From NCBI GenBank assembly GCA_012728075.1, contig JAAYFV010000017.1, positions 1-33,091 on the forward strand: a DNA stretch of 33,091 bases, in the 5' to 3' direction. The DNA is from Tissierellia bacterium. Its GTDB lineage: Bacteria > Bacillota > Clostridia > Tissierellales > Tepidimicrobiaceae. Position numbers and translations under genes: made by a program. Position 1 is the stretch's first letter. Each line of letters starts with the position of its first letter. Under the pieces are notes generated by a model. That model worked only from the letters and a program-made list of their open reading frames with translations, was not told the origin of the DNA and made no database searches. Positions 7,286 to 14,292 of the stretch are shown piece by piece.

Positions 7286-7534
7286 TCACTTCTTTTCTAA
7301 AATATCTTTAGGTAGTAAAGTATTAGCTTTTTTGAATAGTTCATCTATCTCTAAAGTTAATTTTTTGATTTCTTCGTCTAAATTTTCTGGATTTACTCCT
7401 AAACTATTTAGTTCTTCAATTATTTCTGCTTGTTGATTATTTAATTGCTCTAATCTAGCTTCAGCTTTATATTTTAAATTCTTAGCTTTTTCAAGATTAT
7501 CTTTTAGTATATTGAGTTCTTTTTCATAATCCAT
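7286..7534 (-). CDS. Small coiled-coil protein between the two Rad50-like halves
   Basis: I do not recognise a named family with certainty. The 82 residues are almost entirely charged heptad-type coiled coil in two segments. A short linker (LGVNPENLDEE, about residues 45-55) joins them, and the end is LLPKDILEKK. It has no membrane segment, signal peptide or catalytic motif. Its place between the Walker A half and the Walker B half suggests it supplies part of the descending arm of a Rad50-like coiled coil, or a bridge to it. A strong AGGAGG-type RBS lies about 10 bases before the ATG, so it is actively translated. The gene is 14 bases from the upstream gene and 4 from the downstream one. Confidence 0.75.
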   Translation of the reverse strand: MDYEKELNILKDNLEKAKNLKYKAEARLEQLNNQQAEIIEELNSLGVNPENLDEEIKKLTLEIDELFKKANTLLPKDILEKK

Positions 7535-7548
7535 ATTTATTATCCTCC

Positions 7549-8991
7549 TTACTTATAATTATCTATTATTTCATCAATTTTGAGTTTGTCAATAGGGCTA
7601 AAACATACAGGGCACATTTCAATTTGTGATAAGACATCCTTATATTTTATTAAATTTTTATTCAATGTTACTTTAATATTTTCTAGTTTTTTTTCTATAT
7701 TAAGCTTTGATTTGCTAATAGCCTTATATATATTATTGTAATTTTCTAATATTATTACAGTGTTTAATTTATTTTCAAGTAAATTCTTTATATGGATAGC
7801 CTGTTCAATACCTGCAAGCTTATCTATATAAATATTACCAATAGAAATATTTTTATTAATATCATTCAAAATATTATTTAATTGTAACAGTTTTTCGGTT
7901 TTTAAAATCTTTTTTTCAATTATGCTTATACACTGTTGTACCTTCTGAATTTCTTTCAATTTAATTAATATTTTTTTGTTTTCTAATATAGAATTATTTG
8001 TATATTTATAATTTGTACTTAGTTTGTATAACTTGTCAATTTTATTATTGTATATATAGATGTTTTCTAATAGGTTTTCAACCTTGGATGTATTTTCTAA
8101 TTGTTTTAATAAATTAGAATTATGTTTAATTTGGGTTTCAATGTGATTAAGCTTATTGTAATTATTATTCAAATATATATGTCTATTTATTTTTTGTGAT
8201 AACTTTTGTCCTATTGCTTTAATTTTATCAATATCTTTTAATTTTATCAAATAATCTTCTAGTAACTTAATTTCATTATTTAATTTATTTAAGTCATTTT
8301 GCAAAAAAACCAATTTTTCTAATTTTTGCCTATTATTATATATGGATTGCTTGATCTCATCTAATTCTTTAATTCTATTTATTAAATCCTCTAAATATGC
8401 GTAATCTTCAAGATTCACATAAAGAACTTCTAAAGCTTCCTCATAAGATTTTTTCTTTATATTTAAATTCCTTATATCCTTTAAAGTGTCTTTTAAAGCA
8501 TCATCTACTATATGAACACCTACTAGTCTACCAATTGCATTGGCTCTTGTAGAGTTTTTTTCTGAAAGTAAGAAAGGTCCTTCTAATTGTTCTCCAATAT
8601 TGATAGAACTTGTTTGGCCGCTATCTAAGGGGACTTTTCTTATAGAAGTAGCTTCTACAATTTCCTGAGGAATTTGAGTTCCAAAACCTTCAAAAATTTT
8701 TTCCTTTCCATATTGATCATATAAATAATATGAATTTTTGCTTTTACTTCTATATCTTTTTATTTTAGTATTATCACTAAAAATTATTGTTACACTGCAT
8801 TCTCTTTCTCCTTCCCTTATAAAAAAATCGCCAGAAGGCTCATTGTATAAAGCCCATTTTAAAGCTCTGATTATAGCAGATTTACCTTGATCCGATGGAC
8901 CAACAATTACATTTAAACTAGAGTCAAATTCCATTTCTGTATATTTATGAGATTGAAAATTTTCTAAAATAACTTTTTTTATATACTTCAT
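7549..8991 (-). CDS. Rad50/SbcC-like ATPase, N-terminal lobe with Walker A and zinc hook
   Basis: The 480-residue protein begins like SbcC/Rad50: a KKVILENFQSHK strand, then Walker A GPSDQGKS at 31-38. The remainder of the N-terminal ATPase lobe runs to about residue 185, with a possible Q-loop in LDSGQTSS. A long coiled coil of about 270 residues follows. It ends with CPVC at 460-463, the zinc-hook motif of Rad50, and the protein stops 17 residues later. In normal SbcC (about 1000 residues) the chain would turn and return to a signature/Walker B lobe; here that lobe is a separate gene. I chose ATG 8991, with AGGAG 12 bases upstream. The alternative ATG at 9003 touches its RBS and would add four residues. 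The gene abuts the stop of the SbcD-like gene. Confidence 0.85.
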   Translation of the reverse strand: MKYIKKVILENFQSHKYTEMEFDSSLNVIVGPSDQGKSAIIRALKWALYNEPSGDFFIREGERECSVTIIFSDNTKIKRYRSKSKNSYYLYDQYGKEKIFEGFGTQIPQEIVEATSIRKVPLDSGQTSSINIGEQLEGPFLLSEKNSTRANAIGRLVGVHIVDDALKDTLKDIRNLNIKKKSYEEALEVLYVNLEDYAYLEDLINRIKELDEIKQSIYNNRQKLEKLVFLQNDLNKLNNEIKLLEDYLIKLKDIDKIKAIGQKLSQKINRHIYLNNNYNKLNHIETQIKHNSNLLKQLENTSKVENLLENIYIYNNKIDKLYKLSTNYKYTNNSILENKKILIKLKEIQKVQQCISIIEKKILKTEKLLQLNNILNDINKNISIGNIYIDKLAGIEQAIHIKNLLENKLNTVIILENYNNIYKAISKSKLNIEKKLENIKVTLNKNLIKYKDVLSQIEMCPVCFSPIDKLKIDEIIDNYK

Positions 8992-8992
8992 A

Positions 8993-9976
8993 TTAAAACT
9001 CATCTCCTAAACACTTCATTTGAGAGTTAGCTATTCTTTTCAGGGCTTCTTCTTTTACCTCTTGGGAAACGCCTTCTGCATTAGATACTGCCATTAATAT
9101 TTCATTTATTTCTAATTTCTCAAAATTTACTGCAGTATCTATAGATTGTTTAAATTCAAAAAGTCTTTCTGATTTAAATATATGATTTTCTATTTCTCTT
9201 CTATCTAACACCTGTGAACCAGGTTTAGCAGATTTTAATTGAATTAATTCAATATGAATATGGTCACTTAAATCAATTAATGTAACTTTAGGCATTCGTT
9301 CAATTTCTGCTAAACTATTTGTTATCCTTATAAGACTACCAGGATTTACAAAATACTTATTATTAATTTCTACAATACCAAAACCTGAATGATAATGTCC
9401 TGATAGGGTTATATTAGCTTCTGTATCCACTATATCTTCTATTAGTGTATAAGGGATACCTTTAATAAAAGGTTTATCTAATAGCATACCATGTACCATA
9501 TGGATAGAGTAGTCTGCATCTTTAGATACATCTTTTACTAAATAATCAGATTTATCTATTTCATCAATATTATATGTGTAAGACTTACCAGTTAATTGAA
9601 CTATTATGCCATTTTTTTCTAAAAATATTTTTTCTTCATCTCTTATCACTTTGACTACACCTAAGGCATCCAATAAGCCAAGCATAGTTCTATTTATAGT
9701 TTGTGGATTATGTCCATAGATATCGTGGTTTCCTGAAATTATATATATAGGTATTTTTATAGAATTTATAATGGAGGCAAAACGATTTACAATTGAAATA
9801 GAAACATCAGGTCTGTCAAATAAATCTCCACCGTGTAGAAGAAAGTCTATTTTATACTCTTCAATAATTTGATTTACTTCTATAAATTTTCTTTCTAAAG
9901 TTTCAAATAAATTGTCATTTCTATTTTTGGGTGTATTCCCTCTTATATGAGTGTCTGTTAAAAAAAGTAATCTCAA
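8993..9976 (-). CDS. SbcD/Mre11-like metallophosphoesterase (DNA repair nuclease subunit)
   Basis: The 327-residue calcineurin-like phosphoesterase carries the full Mre11/SbcD metal set. This is DTH at residues 8-10, GGDLFD near 48, GNHDIYG near 82, HG in a VHGMLL segment, and GHYHSGFG near 195. A C-terminal capping region follows, shorter than in typical SbcD (about 380-400 residues). Partnered with a Rad50/SbcC ATPase, the family trims blocked or hairpin DNA ends. The start is TTG with an AAGGAG RBS nine bases upstream. It follows recA by about 40 bases with no obvious promoter, so it is probably transcribed with recA and thus induced by DNA damage. The next gene encodes the matching Walker A half of the ATPase. 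Confidence 0.88.
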   Translation of the reverse strand: MRLLFLTDTHIRGNTPKNRNDNLFETLERKFIEVNQIIEEYKIDFLLHGGDLFDRPDVSISIVNRFASIINSIKIPIYIISGNHDIYGHNPQTINRTMLGLLDALGVVKVIRDEEKIFLEKNGIIVQLTGKSYTYNIDEIDKSDYLVKDVSKDADYSIHMVHGMLLDKPFIKGIPYTLIEDIVDTEANITLSGHYHSGFGIVEINNKYFVNPGSLIRITNSLAEIERMPKVTLIDLSDHIHIELIQLKSAKPGSQVLDRREIENHIFKSERLFEFKQSIDTAVNFEKLEINEILMAVSNAEGVSQEVKEEALKRIANSQMKCLGDEF

Positions 9977-10000
9977 TTATTGCCACTCCTTATAAATAAA

Positions 10001-10016
10001 CCTCCTTTAAAGGAGG
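10001..10016 (-). terminator. Hairpin between recA and the SbcD-like gene
   Basis: A perfect palindrome, CCTCCTTT paired with AAAGGAGG, begins one base after the recA stop. On the minus strand it is followed by TTTATTTAT. It may be a partial terminator limiting read-through from recA. Its right arm also resembles an RBS, which would be hidden when folded. Confidence 0.5.
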
Positions 10017-10017
10017 C

Positions 10018-11076
10018 TTATTGAGTTTTTTCTTGATTTAATTCAGTTTTTTCTTCTTTATTATCTAAGTCTATATTTTTAGATTTCAATCCAAACTGTT
10101 CTTTGACTTTATTCTCTATTTCCTGTGCAATATTAGGGTTTTCTTTTAAAAAGTCTTTAGCATTTTCTCTACCTTGTCCAAGCCTATTTTCTCCATAGCT
10201 ATACCAGGATCCCGATTTATTTATTATATCTGCACTAACTCCAGCATCTAATATATTTCCTTCTTTTGATATTCCTGTGCCATACATAATATCAAATTCA
10301 GCTTGTTTAAAAGGTGGAGCAAGCTTGTTTTTTACAACTCTAACTCTAGTTCGGTTACCAAGAATATTATCGCCTTGTTTTATGGAATCTATTCTTCTCA
10401 CATCTAATCGGATGCTAGAATAAAATTTTAGAGCTCTCCCACCTGTTGTAGTTTCTGGATTTCCAAACATTACACCAACTTTTTCTCGTAGCTGATTAAT
10501 AAAAACAACAGTAGTATTGGATTTGTTGATAGCTCCTGCTAATTTCCTCAAAGCTTGGGACATTAATCGAGCTTGTAACCCTACATGGCTATCTCCCATT
10601 TCTCCCTCAATTTCTGCTTTAGGTACAAGAGCAGCTACCGAGTCTACTACTACTATGTCAACTGCGCCACTTCTTACTAAAGCTTCTGCAATTTCTAATC
10701 CTTGTTCTCCAGTATCAGGTTGAGATACTATTAAATTTTCTATATCTACTCCTAGATTTTTAGCATAAATTGGATCTAATGCATGTTCAGCATCTATAAA
10801 AGCAGCTATACCATCTAATTTTTGAGCTTCAGCTATTGCATGTAATGCTACTGTAGTTTTTCCAGAAGATTCTGGCCCAAATATTTCAATTATCCTTCCT
10901 CTAGGTAATCCTCCAATACCTAGAGCTATATCTAGATCCAAAGAACCAGTTGGTATTACATCAATACTTGTAATATTAGTATCTCCCAATCTCATAACGG
11001 AACCTTTTCCAAACTGTTTTTCAATTTGGCTTATAGCAACATCTAAAGCTTTTTTCTTTTCGTTTTTTTCAGTCAT
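10018..11076 (-). CDS. recA: Recombinase A
   Basis: RecA coats single-stranded DNA, drives strand exchange and triggers LexA self-cleavage. The 352-residue length is standard. Visible features are the N-terminal [11 protein letters not shown], Walker [10 protein letters not shown] at about 66-74, a Walker B-type [12 protein letters not shown], the loop L1/L2 segments ([34 protein letters not shown]), and a charged C-terminal tail. A LexA box overlaps its promoter. An in-frame stop upstream excludes a longer protein. The best RBS (AAAGGTGG) lies 24 bases before the ATG with a small hairpin in between; a weaker GGGA is nearer. recX, often downstream of recA, is absent. Confidence 0.98.
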   Translation of the reverse strand: MTEKNEKKKALDVAISQIEKQFGKGSVMRLGDTNITSIDVIPTGSLDLDIALGIGGLPRGRIIEIFGPESSGKTTVALHAIAEAQKLDGIAAFIDAEHALDPIYAKNLGVDIENLIVSQPDTGEQGLEIAEALVRSGAVDIVVVDSVAALVPKAEIEGEMGDSHVGLQARLMSQALRKLAGAINKSNTTVVFINQLREKVGVMFGNPETTTGGRALKFYSSIRLDVRRIDSIKQGDNILGNRTRVRVVKNKLAPPFKQAEFDIMYGTGISKEGNILDAGVSADIINKSGSWYSYGENRLGQGRENAKDFLKENPNIAQEIENKVKEQFGLKSKNIDLDNKEEKTELNQEKTQ

Positions 11077-11082
11077 ATTTTC

Positions 11083-11095
11083 CCAGTTAAACTGG
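11083..11095 (-). promoter_or_regulatory. Small hairpin between the RBS and start codon of recA
   Basis: On the minus strand CCAGT and ACTGG pair around a 3-base loop, 6 bases before the ATG. The strong RBS AAAGGTGG lies upstream of the stem. Folding would shorten the effective spacing from 24 to about 11 bases and would hide the nearer GGGA. Confidence 0.4.
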
Positions 11096-11116
11096 AGTCA
11101 CCACCTTTCATAATAA

Positions 11117-11130
11117 CGAACGTTAGTTCT
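11117..11130 (-). promoter_or_regulatory. LexA (SOS) box of recA
   Basis: CGAACGTTAGTTCT matches the Firmicutes LexA consensus CGAACNNNNGTTCG in all but the last base. It lies 6 bases downstream of the recA -10 element and overlaps the expected start of transcription, a position suited to repression. Confidence 0.85.
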
Positions 11131-11136
11131 AAATTA

Positions 11137-11165
11137 ATTATATATCAACTTATAAAATTAGTCAA
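11137..11165 (-). promoter_or_regulatory. Sigma-A promoter of recA
   Basis: On the minus strand a -35 TTGACT (11160-11165) and a consensus -10 TATAAT (11137-11142) are separated by exactly 17 bases, immediately before the LexA box. Confidence 0.75.
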
Positions 11166-11187
11166 ATATAATTTTGCATTTAGATAT

Positions 11188-12411
11188 TTAAATAATCTTT
11201 CTTAATTCATCAAAAGCCTTCATTGTAGTTCTATTTTGTATAGTGGTTCTATCTCCATTAAATATAGATTTTATAGCATATGCATTATTATCAGTAGCAA
11301 TACCTATATATACTAGTCCAACGGGTTTTTTTTCATTACCTCCAGAGGGGCCAGCAATACCCGTAGTGGATAAGGCTATATCTACCTCTGTTTTATTTAA
11401 AAGTCCCATTGCCATTTCAATAGCTACTTGTTCACTAACAGCTCCATATTTGTTTAAGGTTTCTTTCTTAACTCCTAATTCTTCTATTTTAGCTTTATTG
11501 CTATAGGTAACTATTCCTCGATCTAATACCTGAGATACACCAGGTATTCTAGTAAATCTACTTACTATGAGTCCACCAGTACAAGATTCACAAAATGCTA
11601 TTGTCATATTTTTATCTAATAGTTTTTTGTACAAAGTTTGTTCTATAGATTCATCTTCATAGCTATAGATATATTTAGATATTTTTGAATCAATTTTTTC
11701 AATAGTATTTTCTAGTAATTTGTTTGCTTTTTCTTCATTAGTACCTTTTACTATGATTTTTATATCTACTCTGCCATCTTTTGCATAAGTTGCAATACTA
11801 GGGTTTTGTGTATTTCCTATTAAATCTTTTAACATATCTTCTAAGGCGGATTCGCCTATTCCAATAGTATTTATAGTTTTTACCTTGATAATGTTATCTT
11901 GTTTTATTAAAGGCAATGCATATTTATTTAACATTAATTCCATTTCTTTTGGTGGTCCAGGAAGTAATATAAAAATTTTACTATTATATTCAATATATAT
12001 TCCAGGAGCGGTTCCAATCTCATTTTTTAATATAATGCTACCCTCAGGCATATAAGCTTGTTTGATATTGTTTGATGTCATAGGCCTATTTGTCTTTTCA
12101 AAATATTTTTTTATATTTTCTTCTATAGAATTATTTAATATAAGTTTAATACCTAAAGTTTTAGCTACTACTTCCTTGGTCATATCATCATATGTAGGTC
12201 CTAATCCACCAGTAAAAATAAGCAAATCTGATCGTTTCATACCTATATTTATAGCATCCTCTAATAGTTTTGGGTCATCTATTACTGTAGTATGAAAATA
12301 GACATCTATTCCCATATAGGATAGTTTCTTAGTTATGTAATGAGCATTTGTATTTAAAGTGCTACCTAAAATTATTTCAGTTCCTACAGAAATTATCTCT
12401 GCAATCATCAT
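11188..12411 (-). CDS. cinA: CinA-family protein (competence/damage-inducible; NMN deamidase)
   Basis: The 407-residue, two-domain protein has an N-terminal MoCF-type domain (IISVGTEIILGSTLNTNA, TGGLGPTYDD near 70-80). Its C-terminal CinA amidase domain has FCESCTGGL, with the nucleophile-region serine and cysteine, and GIAGPSGG. The C-terminal domain of characterised members converts nicotinamide mononucleotide to nicotinic acid mononucleotide (pyridine nucleotide salvage). The N-terminal domain can act as an ADP-ribose pyrophosphatase. ATG at 12411 has AGGAG five bases upstream; a GTG two codons earlier overlaps the RBS and is unlikely. It sits 11 bases downstream of pgsA. The recA promoter lies in the gap after it, so recA is separately controlled although cinA and recA often share an operon. 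Confidence 0.95.
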   Translation of the reverse strand: MMIAEIISVGTEIILGSTLNTNAHYITKKLSYMGIDVYFHTTVIDDPKLLEDAINIGMKRSDLLIFTGGLGPTYDDMTKEVVAKTLGIKLILNNSIEENIKKYFEKTNRPMTSNNIKQAYMPEGSIILKNEIGTAPGIYIEYNSKIFILLPGPPKEMELMLNKYALPLIKQDNIIKVKTINTIGIGESALEDMLKDLIGNTQNPSIATYAKDGRVDIKIIVKGTNEEKANKLLENTIEKIDSKISKYIYSYEDESIEQTLYKKLLDKNMTIAFCESCTGGLIVSRFTRIPGVSQVLDRGIVTYSNKAKIEELGVKKETLNKYGAVSEQVAIEMAMGLLNKTEVDIALSTTGIAGPSGGNEKKPVGLVYIGIATDNNAYAIKSIFNGDRTTIQNRTTMKAFDELRKII

Positions 12412-12422
12412 AATCACTCCTA

Positions 12423-12971
12423 TTATTTATCTCCAGATTCTAATACATGTTTGTTTTTATATATATAGTCCACTCCAGATACAACTGTAAAGAATAATGC
12501 AATATAAAGCATAATTTTATCTAATGGAATTCCTATTAATCTAAAAGGAAAATTATCTATTAACAATAAGATTATAGCTATTAACTGAGTAGCTGTCTTT
12601 ATTTTTCCTAAAGAAGACGCTGCTATAGTTATTCCCTCTGATGCAGCAATAATTCTAAATCCTGTAATGGTAAATTCTCTTGCAATTATTATGACTACAA
12701 TCCAAGCAGGTACTTTAGCCAATTGTATCATAGATATAAGAGCTGCTGAAACTAACAACTTATCAGCTAGAGGATCTATAAATTTACCAAAAGTAGTTAT
12801 TTGATTCCTACTTCTAGCTATATATCCATCTAACCCATCAGTAGCAGCTGCGATTGCAAATATTAATGCAGCTACATAGTTATTGTTGTTGAAATTAGAA
12901 AACAATATTATCATAAATACTGGGATTAGTAAGACTCTAAACATAGTTATCTTGTTTGCTAAATTCATCAT
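12423..12971 (-). CDS. pgsA: CDP-diacylglycerol-glycerol-3-phosphate 3-phosphatidyltransferase
   Basis: PgsA makes phosphatidylglycerol phosphate, the committed step to phosphatidylglycerol and cardiolipin, in the membrane. The 182-residue protein has the CDP-alcohol phosphotransferase signature DGLDGYIAR followed by FGKFIDPLADK, including all conserved aspartates. Several hydrophobic helices span the chain. The start is an ATG pair inside the end of rimO, with a GGAGAG RBS there. The 35-base overlap implies coupled translation. It belongs to the rimO-pgsA-cinA run that is conserved next to recA in Firmicutes. Confidence 0.95.
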   Translation of the reverse strand: MMNLANKITMFRVLLIPVFMIILFSNFNNNNYVAALIFAIAAATDGLDGYIARSRNQITTFGKFIDPLADKLLVSAALISMIQLAKVPAWIVVIIIAREFTITGFRIIAASEGITIAASSLGKIKTATQLIAIILLLIDNFPFRLIGIPLDKIMLYIALFFTVVSGVDYIYKNKHVLESGDK

Positions 12972-14292
12972 TCATCTCTCCAATCAAATCATATTCTAGA
13001 CAATCTGTAATTCTTACATGGATATATTGGCCTATATTTATTTTTTTATCTGAATATATATATACTACCCCATCTATTTCTGGGCTATCCATATAGGTTC
13101 TACCTATATATACACCTTTTTCGTGTATCTCTTCTACTAATGCTAAATATATTTTTCCAATCTTTTGTTGATTTAGTTTATAGGATATACCTTGTTGTAA
13201 TTCCATCAATTTATTTTTTCTATTTTGTTTAATCTTTTCATTAACTTGTAAATCAAACCCATAGGCTGGAGTTCCTTCTTCTCTAGAATAAGTAAATACA
13301 CCAAGTTTATCAAATTTAATATCATTTATAAAGTCATATAGTTCCTGAAAATGTATTTCATCTTCTCCTGGAAATCCTACTATGAAAGTTGTCCTGATTA
13401 TTATATTAGGAATTTCTTTTCTCAGAATATTTATTAATTTTATTATATTTTCTTTTGATGTTCGCCTATTCATCTTTTTTAAAATGGGATTACTAATATG
13501 TTGTAAAGGGATATCTACATATTTAACAACCTTTTTGTTATTTTTAATTGCTAATATTAGCTCTTTTGTAAAATTATCTGGATACAAGTAAAGAAGCCTA
13601 ATCCATTGCAGTTTTTCTATTTTATTTAATTCGTTTAACAAATCCGCCAACTTATATTCTCCATATAAATCGATACCGTAATCAGTAGTATTTTGAGCTA
13701 TAAGTATTATTTCTTTAACACCGTTATTTACTAAATAATTAACTTCCTCTAAAATATCTTCCATCTTCCTACTTCTATATTTTCCACGTACTTTAGGAAT
13801 AATACAATAGGAACAGTAGTTATTACAACCTTCTGATATTCTTACATACTCAGTAGGCTTAAAACTTATTCTTTTGACATCTTCTAAATATTTTTCATCT
13901 ATATTTTTTATCTTTTTTATTTTATTTTGTCCTTTTTCAAGGGAATTAATTACATTTATGATGTCCTTAATATTACCTGTACCTATTATTCCATCTATCT
14001 CTTCTATTTCATCCAATAATTCTTTATAATATCTTTCGGCTAAACAACCTGCAAGTAACAAGTATTTGCAAGTACCATTATTTTTATATTTAGTCATCTC
14101 CCATATAGTTTCTATGGATTCTTCTTTTGCATCCTGTATAAATCCACAAGTATTTACTACTATTATATCTGCTTTTTCTAGTGATGTAGTAATGGTATAG
14201 TTATTTTCTTTTAATATTCCTGCCATCAATTCTGAATCAATTTCGTTTTTTGAACAACCTAATGTTATTATAGAAATGTTTTTTACAGTCAT
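12937..14292 (-). CDS. rimO: Ribosomal protein S12 methylthiotransferase (radical SAM)
   Basis: RimO adds a methylthio group to an aspartate of ribosomal protein S12. The 451 residues show the N-terminal MTTase domain (TLGCSKNEIDSE, VVNTCGFIQDAKEES, GCLAERY) with three cysteines for the auxiliary iron-sulfur cluster. The radical SAM motif CNNYCSYC lies in EGCNNYCSYCIIP, followed by RGKYRSR, and a C-terminal TRAM domain closes the chain. The CSKNEIDSE and GIIGTGN segments favour RimO over the tRNA enzyme MiaB. Start ATG shares a base with the ftsK stop (TAATG), with an AAGGAG RBS inside ftsK, so the genes are coupled. Confidence 0.94.
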   Translation of the reverse strand: MTVKNISIITLGCSKNEIDSELMAGILKENNYTITTSLEKADIIVVNTCGFIQDAKEESIETIWEMTKYKNNGTCKYLLLAGCLAERYYKELLDEIEEIDGIIGTGNIKDIINVINSLEKGQNKIKKIKNIDEKYLEDVKRISFKPTEYVRISEGCNNYCSYCIIPKVRGKYRSRKMEDILEEVNYLVNNGVKEIILIAQNTTDYGIDLYGEYKLADLLNELNKIEKLQWIRLLYLYPDNFTKELILAIKNNKKVVKYVDIPLQHISNPILKKMNRRTSKENIIKLINILRKEIPNIIIRTTFIVGFPGEDEIHFQELYDFINDIKFDKLGVFTYSREEGTPAYGFDLQVNEKIKQNRKNKLMELQQGISYKLNQQKIGKIYLALVEEIHEKGVYIGRTYMDSPEIDGVVYIYSDKKINIGQYIHVRITDCLEYDLIGEMNDEFSKQDNYV

